A DNA stretch of 64,000 nucleotides from Leptospira_A soteropolitanensis (GTDB taxonomy: Bacteria > Spirochaetota > Leptospiria > Leptospirales > Leptospiraceae): the NCBI RefSeq assembly GCF_026151335.1, contig NZ_JAMQPP010000001.1; one strand, given 5' to 3'. The notes under the pieces were generated by a model. That model had not been told where the DNA came from. It did not search any database and saw only the letters and a list, made by a program, of their open reading frames with translations. Each line of letters begins with the position of its first letter. Within the stretch, counting starts at the first letter, position 1. Below are positions 7,730 to 16,782 of the stretch, piece by piece. Position numbers and translations under genes: made by a program.

Positions 7730-10395
7730 TGAGACGGAGAAACAGAACTTCTATGAAACAATTTCTACAATTTTTTTCCTTATTTGTCTTTCTTTTAGTT
7801 TTAGATTGCCGTCTCAAAAAACCAGTCTATCACCTAACTCAATCCGAAGCAGAAACTCGATTCGAAATTTTAGAGGACATACATTATGAGTTAGATGTCC
7901 ATCTCAGTCCGAAAGAAACTTTTGAAGGAAAAGTTAAAATTAGTTTTTTTGGGAAAAAACTCCGAGACCTACGATTGGATTATTATGAAGGAAAAATCAA
8001 AAATATCATTCTTAATGACGTAGATCTTACTAATCTTCCTTACGAAAATGGTCATATCCAATTACCAGCAAACAATCTAATGATTGGAAATAACACTCTC
8101 ACTGTTTTGTTTGAAACACCTTTTGCAAAAACTGGAAACGGTCTTCATAAGTTCACTGATCCAGATGATAAAGAAGTATATTTATATTCACAATTTGAAG
8201 CGTTCCATGCGAACAAAATGTTCCCTTGTTTTGATCAACCTGATTTAAAAGCTACTTTCAAACTAAATGTGACAGTGCCAAAAAATTGGAAGGTTATTTC
8301 GACAACACTTCCCAATTCACAATCTAAAGGGCAGAATCCAGACGAAATTACTTTTTCCTTTCCTGAATCAGCAAAAATTTCCACTTATGTTTTTTCTCTC
8401 CATGCAGGTCCGTATAAAGTTTGGGAAGATAAATATGAAAACATCCCTCTAAGATTATTTGTTAGAAAATCACTCGCTAAATATGTAGATCCTAAAGATT
8501 GGTTTGCCTTTACCAAAGAAGGATTTGCCTTTTTTAATTCTTATTTTGGAATTCCTTATCCATTTTTGAAATATGATCAAATTATTGTTCCCGAGTTTAA
8601 CTTCGGAGCAATGGAAAATGTTGGTGCAGTCACTTTTTCTGAGCGATTTGTTTCAAGGTCACCAATGACAAGATCCCAAAGAGAAAATCTTTCTGATGTG
8701 GTTTTGCACGAAATGGCACATATGTGGTTTGGAAATCTTGTTACCATGCGTTGGTGGAACGGATTATGGCTTAACGAAAGTTTTGCGACCTACATGGCAA
8801 GTTTAGCCCAGGCAAAAAATTCCGAATTCAAAGAAACTTGGATCAGTTTTTTTGAAAAAATGAAACAATGGGCTTATGATGAAGATAGTTACATTACGAA
8901 TCACCCTGTAGAGGCGAAAGTCTCCGATACAGAAGAAGCCTTTACTCAATTTGATGGAATCACCTACGGAAAAGGAGCTTCAGTTCTCAAACAATTGGTT
9001 TATTTTATAGGAGAGGATGCATTTAGACAAGGTGTTCAAAATTACCTTCGTAAATATTCTTATTCAAACTCAACACTCTCTGACTTTTTAAAAGAGTTGG
9101 AATTTGCAAGTGGATTCCCCATGAAAAAATGGTCGAAAGATTGGTTAGAAACCAAAGGAACCAACCAAGTAGAGTTAACAACCATTTGCGCTGATAACCA
9201 ATTCTATTGGAAAATTGTTCAATCTGCTCCTGGATCAGAAAACAAACTGCGAGATCACAAAACGATCTTAGGACTCTACTTTTTCGATAAACCGAACAAA
9301 CAATTGTCCTTTGAAGAGTTTCCTATTGTTTATTCTGGCCGCTCTACAAATGCCATTTTTCCTTTAAAAACCTGCCCCAATTTCAGTTTTATTAATGCCG
9401 AAGACCATGACTTTGCGATCTGGAAGTGGACGGAACCAAACAAAGAAAACTTAGAATATGTTTTAGAATTCGATACAGATCCAATGAGAAAACTCATTTT
9501 ATGGACTGATTATTTTAGACAAGTGCAACTTGCAAACATCACATTTGATGAATTCAAAGACGCAGCAGTTCGTTTATATCCAACCGAGACTGATATCAAA
9601 ATCAAACGTTGGATTTTATCTCGATTGGCTGGAGACAATGGTTCCACATATGTTACAAGTAGGTTCTGGTTTCCTGAAGAAAAACGGATTCAGGATTTGG
9701 ATAATTTACAAAATTTTTTATGGGAAGAACTAAATAAAGCAAAGCCTGGAAGCGATGAACAAAGATACCTATTTGTTTCACTCATTGACTCAACTTATAC
9801 AGCTGCATCAAAAAAAAGATTGTATGACTTTTTAGAAAACAAACTCTCCATAGGCGGCTTAAAAATCGACCAAGACCTACGCTGGAATCTCATCATCAAA
9901 TTAAGTTCCTTAGAATCGAATAGAACCCAAATCCAAAATCTGATTGAACGCGAGAAAAAAGCCGATCCATCTAGTCGAGGAGTCAATTCTAGTTTGGCAG
10001 CAGAAGGAGCAGAACCCAATCGTTCTGTAAAAGAAAAATGGATTCAAGTCCTACTCAACCCGAAGTCGAGTCAGTATTCCTCCTCTACTCTTCGCGTAGT
10101 TTCCTATTCCTTGTTTCCTGAATATCAAAAAGACATCCAACTCACCTTCCTAGATTCTTATTTAGATGCTTTGGACAAATTTAATAATGGAGAAGATGAA
10201 AACTATTTAGATGCTTTTGCTAAAAGCTTAGCTCCAGACTTTTGCACTGACGAAACATTACTCATTCTAAAAAAGTTTACTGGTAACCATCCGCGTTTGC
10301 CAGTTCCTGTGAAAAAAACTCTTTTGAAACAAATTGATACAGAAAAAAAATGCATTCAAATGAAAAACAAACATAAAGATCTCATAAACAAATAA
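7729..10395 (+). CDS. M1-family zinc aminopeptidase (lipoprotein)
   Basis: 888 residues. The signature is complete: the exopeptidase motif GAMEN near residue 294 and the zinc site HEMAH near 327 with the third ligand Glu 18 residues later in LNESFATY. The N-terminal beta-domain and the helical C-terminal domain are both present; the length is normal for the aminopeptidase N/ERAP-like group. The signal sequence ends LVLDC, so the protein is probably lipidated. ATG 7729 overlaps the previous stop; ATG 7753 (MKQFLQFF) is an alternative. Proposed role: removing N-terminal residues from peptides in the periplasm or outer envelope. Confidence 0.92.
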   Translation: MRRRNRTSMKQFLQFFSLFVFLLVLDCRLKKPVYHLTQSEAETRFEILEDIHYELDVHLSPKETFEGKVKISFFGKKLRDLRLDYYEGKIKNIILNDVDLTNLPYENGHIQLPANNLMIGNNTLTVLFETPFAKTGNGLHKFTDPDDKEVYLYSQFEAFHANKMFPCFDQPDLKATFKLNVTVPKNWKVISTTLPNSQSKGQNPDEITFSFPESAKISTYVFSLHAGPYKVWEDKYENIPLRLFVRKSLAKYVDPKDWFAFTKEGFAFFNSYFGIPYPFLKYDQIIVPEFNFGAMENVGAVTFSERFVSRSPMTRSQRENLSDVVLHEMAHMWFGNLVTMRWWNGLWLNESFATYMASLAQAKNSEFKETWISFFEKMKQWAYDEDSYITNHPVEAKVSDTEEAFTQFDGITYGKGASVLKQLVYFIGEDAFRQGVQNYLRKYSYSNSTLSDFLKELEFASGFPMKKWSKDWLETKGTNQVELTTICADNQFYWKIVQSAPGSENKLRDHKTILGLYFFDKPNKQLSFEEFPIVYSGRSTNAIFPLKTCPNFSFINAEDHDFAIWKWTEPNKENLEYVLEFDTDPMRKLILWTDYFRQVQLANITFDEFKDAAVRLYPTETDIKIKRWILSRLAGDNGSTYVTSRFWFPEEKRIQDLDNLQNFLWEELNKAKPGSDEQRYLFVSLIDSTYTAASKKRLYDFLENKLSIGGLKIDQDLRWNLIIKLSSLESNRTQIQNLIEREKKADPSSRGVNSSLAAEGAEPNRSVKEKWIQVLLNPKSSQYSSSTLRVVSYSLFPEYQKDIQLTFLDSYLDALDKFNNGEDENYLDAFAKSLAPDFCTDETLLILKKFTGNHPRLPVPVKKTLLKQIDTEKKCIQMKNKHKDLINK

Positions 10396-10404
10396 GGATT
10401 TTTT

Positions 10405-10728
10405 TTGAGTCGGCATTTTATTCTATCTATACTATTTGTTTTGTTCTCGAATTTGTTTTTCGGAAATTGTGCCTCACCAGGTTTTGGACCTAGGGGTTTA
10501 ATCTACACAAAAACAAAAATCGGAATTTTTGGAACAGGTGAATCTTCCAAAAGAAGAGCTACATCTTGCGTACACTCTGTACTTGGACTTCTTTCTTTTG
10601 GAAATGCCTCCTTAGAATTTTTAAAGTCGAGATCAAAAATCCAAAATGTCACAGAAACCAATTGGACCACCTTTGCCATTTTAGGTGTCTATGCAAACCT
10701 TTGTGTAGAAATATCAGGAAACGAATGA
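10405..10728 (+). CDS. TRL-like lipoprotein (copy A)
   Basis: 107 residues from a TTG start with AAGGA six to seven bases upstream. The signal peptide ends FFGNC; the mature protein begins CASPGFGPRGLIYT and carries a second Cys in TSCVHSVLGLLSFGNAS and a third near the C-terminus (NLCVEISG). This is the TRL-like pattern: short lipoproteins with an N-terminal G-x-GP-x-G-x-x-Y segment and a glycine-rich LGxxSxGNAS core. The function is unknown. It lies 9 bases after the aminopeptidase gene and overlaps the next TRL gene by ATGA. Confidence 0.75.
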   Translation: MSRHFILSILFVLFSNLFFGNCASPGFGPRGLIYTKTKIGIFGTGESSKRRATSCVHSVLGLLSFGNASLEFLKSRSKIQNVTETNWTTFAILGVYANLCVEISGNE

Positions 10729-11078
10729 AAAATAATTGCCAATTAATACCGAGATCATTCGCATTTTCTGTTGCTGTTTTTATTTGTCTCTCAATCACAC
10801 ATTGTGTTAATTTAGGACAACCACAAGGGCTTGGGCCTACAGGTATTTTGTATGCATCTTATTCTTTAGGTTTATCAGAACGTAACTTACCAAAACTTCC
10901 TTTAAAAAAAGGCAAGGCTTGCGTCAAACGATATGGTTTTTTGTTTACTTCTGGTGATGCCAGCATTAGCGAAGCTGCTAACGCTTCTGGAATTGTGGAT
11001 ATTTACAGAATCGAAAAAGAGGCAACGAATTACCTCTCTCTCTATTCTTCCCTTTGTACGGTAGTTTGGGGAATCTAA
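10725..11078 (+). CDS. TRL-like lipoprotein (copy B)
   Basis: 117 residues starting at ATG 10725, which overlaps the stop of copy A by 4 bases; the frame is open further upstream but that part is a shadow. The lipobox is LSITHC. The mature protein has GLGPTGILYASY, a Cys in KACVKRYGFLFTSGDAS, and a closing SLCTVVWG. It aligns by eye with copy A, so the pair looks like a tandem duplication. The 3' end overlaps the convergent glycerophosphodiesterase gene by 4 bases. Confidence 0.75.
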   Translation: MKNNCQLIPRSFAFSVAVFICLSITHCVNLGQPQGLGPTGILYASYSLGLSERNLPKLPLKKGKACVKRYGFLFTSGDASISEAANASGIVDIYRIEKEATNYLSLYSSLCTVVWGI

Positions 11079-12028
11079 GGTTCTTTGCGAACAACGCTAT
11101 CCAATAAATCTGGATAATCAGAAATAATACCATCCACCCCGCAAGAAACAAGTCTTCTCACTTCTTTTTCTGTATTGACTGTCCAAGGAATCACCAACAT
11201 TGATTTGTTATGTGATTCTTTCACAAATTTGGGTGTTACATATAGAAAGTAGGGAGAAATAATATCAGCCTGTTTTTCTTTGGCCGCCGATAAAATTGTT
11301 TCTCTATACCCATTTCCAAAACCAATCGTCATTAAAAAACCTTGAAAGTAGGTTGGAACAAATAAAGCACTAGTTTTAATTTTTGGATTCTTTGCTTTCG
11401 AAACTACTAGAGTGCGAAGGTCAAAGGATTGGATGGTGGACTTTTCCACTACTTTATACTTCTCAATGATTTGAATGAGTTTTTCAGTATGTTCTTTTAC
11501 TAAACTATCGGGTGCGGAACCATCGTCTGGAAATTTTGTTTCAATATTGAACTCGTAAACTTCTTTAGATTTTTTTTCCGCAAGTTTTACCTTTTCGAAA
11601 AACTCTTCTAAGGAAAGAAGTTTGGTACCGGGCACAGGAACTTGTTTTGGAAAGTTTGGATTCTTTTTTGATCCGCAATCATAAGATTGTAATTCAGCTA
11701 AGGTAAGTTCATAAAGTGAAGTTTTTTTTATCTCTGTGCCATCTGCATTTTGGCAAATCACCGGATTTGTATCGGAATCATGGTGGATGACCACCCGTTT
11801 GTCTTTGGTAAGAACCGTATCAAGTTCCAACGTTACCATTTTATATTTGATTGCTTCCTCAAACGCTGGCCAAGTATTCTCTGGTTTTAATCCTCGTGCC
11901 CCGCGATGGCCTTGTAAATCAATCACCTTACGCAAACGGTTGGGTGGTTCCACTGTGGCACAGTTGGTAAAATAAAGTGTAAAACAAATTAAGAATAAAC
12001 TAATTCTAAATGTTTGGGTTTTCTTCAT
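11075..12028 (-). CDS. glpQ: Glycerophosphodiester phosphodiesterase (lipoprotein)
   Basis: 317 residues from ATG 12028 (AAGGA 8 bases upstream; the TTG one codon earlier is the alternative). Signal peptide with lipobox LYFTNC. GDPD domain: GHRGARGLKPENT near residue 40, the metal/catalytic segment LELDTVLTKDKRVVIHHD, the acidic segment EFNIETKFP, and the C-terminal WTVNTEKEVRRLVSCGVDGIISDYP. It hydrolyses glycerophosphodiesters to glycerol 3-phosphate and an alcohol, probably at the periplasmic face. The symbol is by family. Confidence 0.9.
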   Translation of the reverse strand: MKKTQTFRISLFLICFTLYFTNCATVEPPNRLRKVIDLQGHRGARGLKPENTWPAFEEAIKYKMVTLELDTVLTKDKRVVIHHDSDTNPVICQNADGTEIKKTSLYELTLAELQSYDCGSKKNPNFPKQVPVPGTKLLSLEEFFEKVKLAEKKSKEVYEFNIETKFPDDGSAPDSLVKEHTEKLIQIIEKYKVVEKSTIQSFDLRTLVVSKAKNPKIKTSALFVPTYFQGFLMTIGFGNGYRETILSAAKEKQADIISPYFLYVTPKFVKESHNKSMLVIPWTVNTEKEVRRLVSCGVDGIISDYPDLLDSVVRKEP

Positions 12029-12415
12029 CAATGGTTTCCTTTCTAACGGATTCCATCGTAGACATTCTTTCTGATTAGAAAGAAATTTTTATGGTTCCCT
12101 CTAAAAAGAAAACTGGCTTCTTCCAAGTCAATTCAGGGAAATACCTGTAAGTCGTAGTTCTTCTCATCACAAAACACGGAAAAATAAAGAAATCAAACGG
12201 GGAAATAAGAAAAGGCTGGAAAAAACGAGTACACCACCTAGGCTAACCCCGGTGGTGGACTCCAGAAAGGAAATTTAGCGTAATTTGAGCCTAACGGTTC
12301 ATTCCCTCTGCAAGTCAAACCTATCCATGCGAATCTTATTCCTTCAGAACGTTCAAAACGTTTTTTGGGCCATTTCAGACCGTTATTAACGGAATTTTAG
12401 AATTTTTTTTAAAAC
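12029..12415. other. Long intergenic region with a hairpin and a palindrome
   Basis: No ORF is supported here. It contains a G/C-rich hairpin with a 7-bp stem (12232-12238 pairs with 12251-12257, 12-base loop); read on the minus strand it is followed six bases later by a T run, like a terminator. Two AACGTT words lie at 12348-12353 and 12357-12362. A 13-base near-palindrome at 12380-12392 ends 24 bases before the HTH gene and could be an autoregulatory operator. No known riboswitch or RNA family was recognised. Confidence 0.5.
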
Positions 12416-12910
12416 ATGGAAAAAGTAAATCACTTCAGAAACTACCGCGAACGACGAAAACTCACAAGAATTGAACTATCAGAAAAATTAAATATTCCTC
12501 GCTCTGCTGTGGAACTCCTGGAAACCGAAGATTGGATCCGGTCCAAGTTTGATTATGTGGTTTTGGTCTCCAAAGAATTGGGACTGTCACTCATCGATCT
12601 CATCCGCCAAGAATTTGATTACGACTTGGAAAAAGAATTTTTTAACGAAGAAGAATTTGAAGAGATAGTGGCTCGTTATGCCAACGCAAGGGTCACATTA
12701 ATTCTCTCCGAATTAAAACTATTTTGCAGTAACGCAAAAGTGAGATTAGATGATTTTGATATTACTGAGTTTTCTTTTTCTATGGGAAATCTTCATAAGC
12801 TCATCACTCTAAATCAAAAATTAGAACGTGGCGAAATTTCTCCAAAAGATGCTCTCATTGAATTTCCACCAAAATGGGGAAAATTCAGCAAACGAAATAA
12901 AGAGACTTAA
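12416..12910 (+). CDS. XRE-type helix-turn-helix protein
   Basis: 164 residues. Residues 1-65 fit a Cro/C1-type HTH (FRNYRERRKLTRIELSEKLNIPRSAVELLE...DYVVLVSKELGLSLIDLI). The acidic C-terminal half (EKEFFNEEEFEEIVARY...) has no recognised domain. No Shine-Dalgarno is visible before ATG 12416; the leader is A/T-rich with the near-palindrome at 12380-12392, a candidate self-operator. The gene converges with fliG, 57 bases away. The target genes are unknown. Confidence 0.7.
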   Translation: MEKVNHFRNYRERRKLTRIELSEKLNIPRSAVELLETEDWIRSKFDYVVLVSKELGLSLIDLIRQEFDYDLEKEFFNEEEFEEIVARYANARVTLILSELKLFCSNAKVRLDDFDITEFSFSMGNLHKLITLNQKLERGEISPKDALIEFPPKWGKFSKRNKET

Positions 12911-12967
12911 AAAAAGTTTAGATTAAAATGATCAACAAGTGCTACTAAACGGAAAGGAACCTGTGGT

Positions 12968-13981
12968 TTACACCACAAGTTCGTCTTCTCCCGCACGAGC
13001 CACAACGATCTCGCCCGCTTCTTCCAGTTTACGAATGATGTTTACAATCTTCTGCTGTGCATCTTCCACGTCTTTCAAACGAACAGGACCCATAAAGTCC
13101 ATATCCTCACGAAGTAAGTTCGCGGCACGTTTCGACATGTTTTTAAAGATTTTATCTTGTACTTCAGAATCCACAGACTTAAGTGCTTTCGCCAAATCCG
13201 TGTTATCCACTTCACGCATTACCTTTTGAATGGCTCGGTCATCAAGTAAAACGATATCTTCGAATACGAACATCCGTTTTTTGATCTCTTCTGCAAGTTC
13301 TGGGTCTTCTTCTTCCAAAGCTTCAATAATGGTTTTTTCTGTTCCCCGGTCGACAAGGTTTAGAATTTCGACCACAGAATCAATACCCCCAGCAGAGGTA
13401 TAATCCTCAGAAGCAAGAGTGGAGAGTTTACGTTCTAACACCCGTTCTACCTCGCGAAGTACGTCCGGTGATACACGGTCCATCGTTGCAATTCGTTTGG
13501 CCACTTCCGCTTGAATTTGATGCGGTAAGTTGGAAAGGATGTTGGATGCTTTTTGCGGATCCAAATAAGAAAGAATAAGAGCGATGGTCTGCGGATGTTC
13601 CCCTTGGATAAAGTTTAGAAGGTGGGCCGGGTCTGTTCTACGAATAAAGTCGAATGGCCTTACTTGCAGTGACGAAGTGAGTCGATTGATGATATCGATG
13701 GCTTTCTGATTACCGAGAGCTTTTTCGAGAAGGCCACGGGCAAAGTCGATACCACCATTGGTGATAAATTCTTGGGCCATCATGAGTTCATTGAACTCAA
13801 CAAGCACCTTTTCTTTGTCTTCCGGAGTGATTTTATCTAAACGAGCAATTTCGAACGTAATCTGTTCGATCTCGTCTTCCCGCAAATGTTTGAAGATTTC
13901 GGAGGCCACTTCGTTTCCAACCGCAACCAAAAAGATGGCGGCCTTTTGTCTTCCTGTAAGCGATGGCTTCTTATTGATCAT
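12968..13981 (-). CDS. fliG: Flagellar motor switch protein FliG
   Basis: 337 residues covering the N, middle and C domains: LTGRQKAAIFLVAVG at the start, the EHPQTIALILSYLDPQKAS motif in the middle domain (about 130-145), and the C-terminal torque region with charged residues (FEDIVLLDDRAIQKVMREVDNTDLAKALK). It forms the rotor ring that couples the stator to the MS ring of the periplasmic flagella. It is not beside other flagellar genes here, as is common for one of several spirochaete FliG copies. Start ATG 13981. Confidence 0.95.
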   Translation of the reverse strand: MINKKPSLTGRQKAAIFLVAVGNEVASEIFKHLREDEIEQITFEIARLDKITPEDKEKVLVEFNELMMAQEFITNGGIDFARGLLEKALGNQKAIDIINRLTSSLQVRPFDFIRRTDPAHLLNFIQGEHPQTIALILSYLDPQKASNILSNLPHQIQAEVAKRIATMDRVSPDVLREVERVLERKLSTLASEDYTSAGGIDSVVEILNLVDRGTEKTIIEALEEEDPELAEEIKKRMFVFEDIVLLDDRAIQKVMREVDNTDLAKALKSVDSEVQDKIFKNMSKRAANLLREDMDFMGPVRLKDVEDAQQKIVNIIRKLEEAGEIVVARAGEDELVV

Positions 13982-14156
13982 ACTTCGTCCCGAAATCCGT
14001 ACTACTAAGTTTATCGGCGAAGTCTTAAAAAAACAATGAGATTTATTCCGTTAGAAAAACGTTAGAGTCAATCTCTGCGACCAAATTTCGGTTTTCCTAC
14101 CTCTTCCTCCCAAACATTGAAATTTCAGAGGACCTTTCCCATGAAAATTTTTTATG

Positions 14157-14172
14157 TTGACCGGTCTATTAT
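14157..14172 (+). promoter_or_regulatory. Candidate TetR operator over the tetR promoter
   Basis: TTGACCGGTCTA (14157-14168) contains the perfect 8-base palindrome GACCGGTC and abuts TATTAT (14167-14172), a plausible -10. It lies 20-35 bases before the GTG of the TetR gene. Sites of the TAGACC...GGTCTA type are known for several TetR-family regulators, so autorepression is likely. Seen as pattern only. Confidence 0.5.
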
Positions 14173-14191
14173 TTTTTGAACCGATGGGTTT

Positions 14192-14767
14192 GTGGGTAAA
14201 AAAGGTTTAGAAACCAAACAGAAAATGATCGAAGTCATGTCTGGACTCTTGGAAGAAACTGGGTATGAAGCAACAGGGCTTATGGAGCTTGGGAAAGAAA
14301 CAGATACACCGAAAGGTTCTCTCTACTTCCACTTTCCCGGTGGAAAAGATGAACTCACTAACCTTGCACTTCTCCATTCTGGCGATCAATTGAATTTGTT
14401 TTTCCAATCAGTCCTCTCCGAAACAGAATCTCCGATTCAGGCCATTAAACAGGTGTTTCATGCTCTGGAAGAACGAATTGTTTCCAGTGATTACAAAAAA
14501 GGATGTCCCATAGCAATCACAGCAATGGAAACGGCAAAGTCGAATCATTCTGTTTCAGAAACATGCAAACAGATATATTCACTCTGGTTAAAAACATTTG
14601 AAACATATCTTGTAGGAAAGGGATATACCCCACGCATCGCAAAAAATCTTTCTCTATCGTTACTCTCATTATGGGAAGGAGCTTTGTTACTTGCTAAACT
14701 ACAAAAATCACCAGAGCCGCTACGTGTGGCCGCAAAAACTGCTGAATTACTTTTCAAACCAAACTAA
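14192..14767 (+). CDS. TetR-family regulator (LmrA/YxaF-like)
   Basis: 191 residues from GTG 14192. The N-terminal HTH (about 8-55) ends in TPKGSLYFHFPGGKDEL, the wording typical of the LmrA/YxaF branch; the C-terminal ligand domain has CPIAITAMETA and WEGALLLAKLQKS, also family-like. A palindrome overlapping its presumed promoter suggests autoregulation. Only 20 bases separate it from the metallo-beta-lactamase-fold gene, which is the probable regulated partner. The inducer is unknown. Confidence 0.85.
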   Translation: MGKKGLETKQKMIEVMSGLLEETGYEATGLMELGKETDTPKGSLYFHFPGGKDELTNLALLHSGDQLNLFFQSVLSETESPIQAIKQVFHALEERIVSSDYKKGCPIAITAMETAKSNHSVSETCKQIYSLWLKTFETYLVGKGYTPRIAKNLSLSLLSLWEGALLLAKLQKSPEPLRVAAKTAELLFKPN

Positions 14768-14787
14768 ACTTAGATAGGAAAATTAAA

Positions 14788-15756
14788 ATGAGACTTTCAT
14801 CCAAAACAAAAATAATTTTATCAATCAGCGTACCTTCTATAATTATTTTTTTTCTATATTTCCTTGGATATCCGAAGGAAGAAATTCTTTCCTACTCCGC
14901 TGAAGAAAAAATAATTTCTTCTCTCATTCCAAAGCCGATGGGAAAATCAAATTTGGTTTTTTCGATTCTAAAAACAGGAGAAGCCAAAACCTTAGAAGGA
15001 TTTGTCATTGAAGGTGGGTCTGTATTCAAAACAGTCACGGTAGCCCATTCCGCTTTTTATATCCAACATCCAAAAGGAAATTTTTTATTTGATACGGGGC
15101 TCGGATCCAAAGTAAAAGAACAGTTTCAAGTTTTTCCTTTGTATTTAAAACTTTTAATGGATTACAAACCAATGCTAACAGCATACGAACAATTGGATTC
15201 CAATGGTGTTGTCCCAAATTCCATTCAAGATGTATTTTTTTCCCATCTTCATTGGGATCATGCAAGTGGATTAAAAGATTTTCCTACAGCAAAAATTCAC
15301 AGTTTACCAGATGAGTTGAACCACCCTAAAATAGAATTAGGATACATTCCTTCTCAGTTTGATGGGGATTCTGTGAATTGGAGTTATTTGGAGTTCAAAA
15401 ATAAACCTTATGCATCTTATGCGAAGAGTTTAGATTGGTATGGTGATGGAACAGTAGTTTTTGTTCCTATGAAAGGGCATAGTGAAGGGTCGGTGGGTTT
15501 ATTTCTACATACAGCAAATGGAGATACCTTCTTTCTCACTGGTGATATAGTTTGGCGAAGGGACGGTTTTAAAGAAAAAAAACACAAACCAAGAGGGGCA
15601 AGATGGATTGTTGATTTTGACACAAAAAGTCTTGGTGAAGAGATCGCTCGTGTTAATGATTTAATTCAAAACAATCCAACATTACAAATCATTCCGGCTC
15701 ATGATCATGATGTTCAAAGTGCTCTTGGTTTTTATCCAAAAGTTGTAGGAAAGTAA
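14788..15756 (+). CDS. Membrane-anchored metallo-beta-lactamase-fold hydrolase
   Basis: 322 residues. An N-terminal transmembrane or uncleaved signal segment (about 9-27) precedes an MBL fold: the HLHWDHASG metal motif near residue 154, KGHSEGSVG near 230, TGDIVW near 252 and the final PAHDHD near 309. The layout resembles the lactonase/AttM-AiiA-like branch with GHSxGS. It is cotranscribed with the TetR regulator, which suggests an inducible detoxification or ester/lactone hydrolysis role. The substrate cannot be inferred. Confidence 0.8.
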   Translation: MRLSSKTKIILSISVPSIIIFFLYFLGYPKEEILSYSAEEKIISSLIPKPMGKSNLVFSILKTGEAKTLEGFVIEGGSVFKTVTVAHSAFYIQHPKGNFLFDTGLGSKVKEQFQVFPLYLKLLMDYKPMLTAYEQLDSNGVVPNSIQDVFFSHLHWDHASGLKDFPTAKIHSLPDELNHPKIELGYIPSQFDGDSVNWSYLEFKNKPYASYAKSLDWYGDGTVVFVPMKGHSEGSVGLFLHTANGDTFFLTGDIVWRRDGFKEKKHKPRGARWIVDFDTKSLGEEIARVNDLIQNNPTLQIIPAHDHDVQSALGFYPKVVGK

Positions 15757-15824
15757 GGATTCACTTGTTCTATCGATCCGAACGAAATGAATGAGATAAC
15801 TCTTGAGAGGTTTTGAAATTAAAT

Positions 15825-16109
15825 ATGAACATCCTATTTCTCGATTTTTTTCTATGGCTTCTTTCCTTAGCGAGTTTAGTTATTTATTTCGCTAAAAAAG
15901 TGAATCTTTTTCTTTTATACGGAATTGTTTTTTTAGCTTTACTTTCCCTTTTCCGATTGGGTTGGATTTTTTTTATGATTACTTATAGAAGGAAAAAGGA
16001 AATTTCCTTTTATATCATTTCGATGATTTCTTTAGTGATGAACGGAACCAATCTAAGTTTTTTATTGTTTTTATTTCTTTTAACTTTAGGTTTTACTGGT
16101 ACTCACTAG
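15825..16109 (+). CDS. Small membrane protein of unknown function
   Basis: About 94 residues, very hydrophobic, with three predicted membrane helices (about 4-22, 27-50, 63-90) and a basic loop YRRKKE between the second and third. ATG 15825 is used here; a TTG at 15813 lies closer to the GAGAGG sequence. No family recognised. It follows the MBL gene by about 70 bases on the same strand. Confidence 0.55.
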   Translation: MNILFLDFFLWLLSLASLVIYFAKKVNLFLLYGIVFLALLSLFRLGWIFFMITYRRKKEISFYIISMISLVMNGTNLSFLLFLFLLTLGFTGTH

Positions 16110-16170
16110 CTAGCCTGAATATTCTTATCTGGGTTCTAGATTGATTCGTCTTCGTCTAACCGGCAGAAAC

Positions 16171-16782
16171 TTAGTTTTCTTCTAGATTTCTGATCCCTGC
16201 CACTTGTTCTTTCAAAAGTAAAGACTTGATTCCTTGGATAGACTGTTCCAAACGTTCCATTTCTTCTAACAAACCGCTCCGATTTTCTTCAATTTTTCCA
16301 TGATACAAATGGGCTTTCCCTACCAACTGATGGTAATCCAAAGAAAGTTGATGTAGGGCAGAGTCCCATTGAATCGGTGCGATTCTTCTTTTTTTCCAAT
16401 AGATTTTTTTTCCAAGGCTATAGATCCACTGAATGAGGCCGAATGCATGTAGAGGAAAAAGGATATAGAGGGAAACAAGGACCACTCTTCCGTAAGAAAC
16501 TTCTTTCGAAAACAAACCCCAGAAATAGATCCAAAGTGCAGAAAGCAACAAAATGGCTAAGGTAAGGTTGGCCTTGGGAGTTTTAGGAGAAACTGAATTG
16601 AAAATGGAAAGGAGGATGACAGAAAAGATCAGTAGAAGGAGAACTTCCCAAGGGACTAAAGTAAAAAATAAATCCCAAAACTTTTGAAAATTCTCCCAAC
16701 TGGTTTTGATCTGGTTGATGGTAGTTTGGATTTCTAAAATTTGGTTTTGGATTTTTTGAAAGAAGTCTGTAATCGCCGACAT
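16171..16782 (-). CDS. Membrane protein with flanking coiled coils
   Basis: About 203 residues from ATG 16782 (a TTG at 16806 would add 8). An N-terminal amphipathic/coiled segment (FFQKIQNQILEIQTTINQIK) is followed by three hydrophobic helices (about 43-60, 70-88, 95-115), a basic segment YWKKRRIAP, and a C-terminal coiled coil (LLEEMERLEQSIQGIKSLL). The function is unknown. Its ATG overlaps the ATG of the divergent gene by two bases (CATG at 16780-16783), so each gene's promoter must lie inside the other. Confidence 0.65.
   Translation of the reverse strand: MSAITDFFQKIQNQILEIQTTINQIKTSWENFQKFWDLFFTLVPWEVLLLLIFSVILLSIFNSVSPKTPKANLTLAILLLSALWIYFWGLFSKEVSYGRVVLVSLYILFPLHAFGLIQWIYSLGKKIYWKKRRIAPIQWDSALHQLSLDYHQLVGKAHLYHGKIEENRSGLLEEMERLEQSIQGIKSLLLKEQVAGIRNLEEN

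Noticed and set aside
12181..12330. Possible riboswitch or structural RNA (cobalamin, SRP, 6S)
   Set aside because: None of the conserved boxes of these RNAs can be found on either strand; only a simple hairpin is present.
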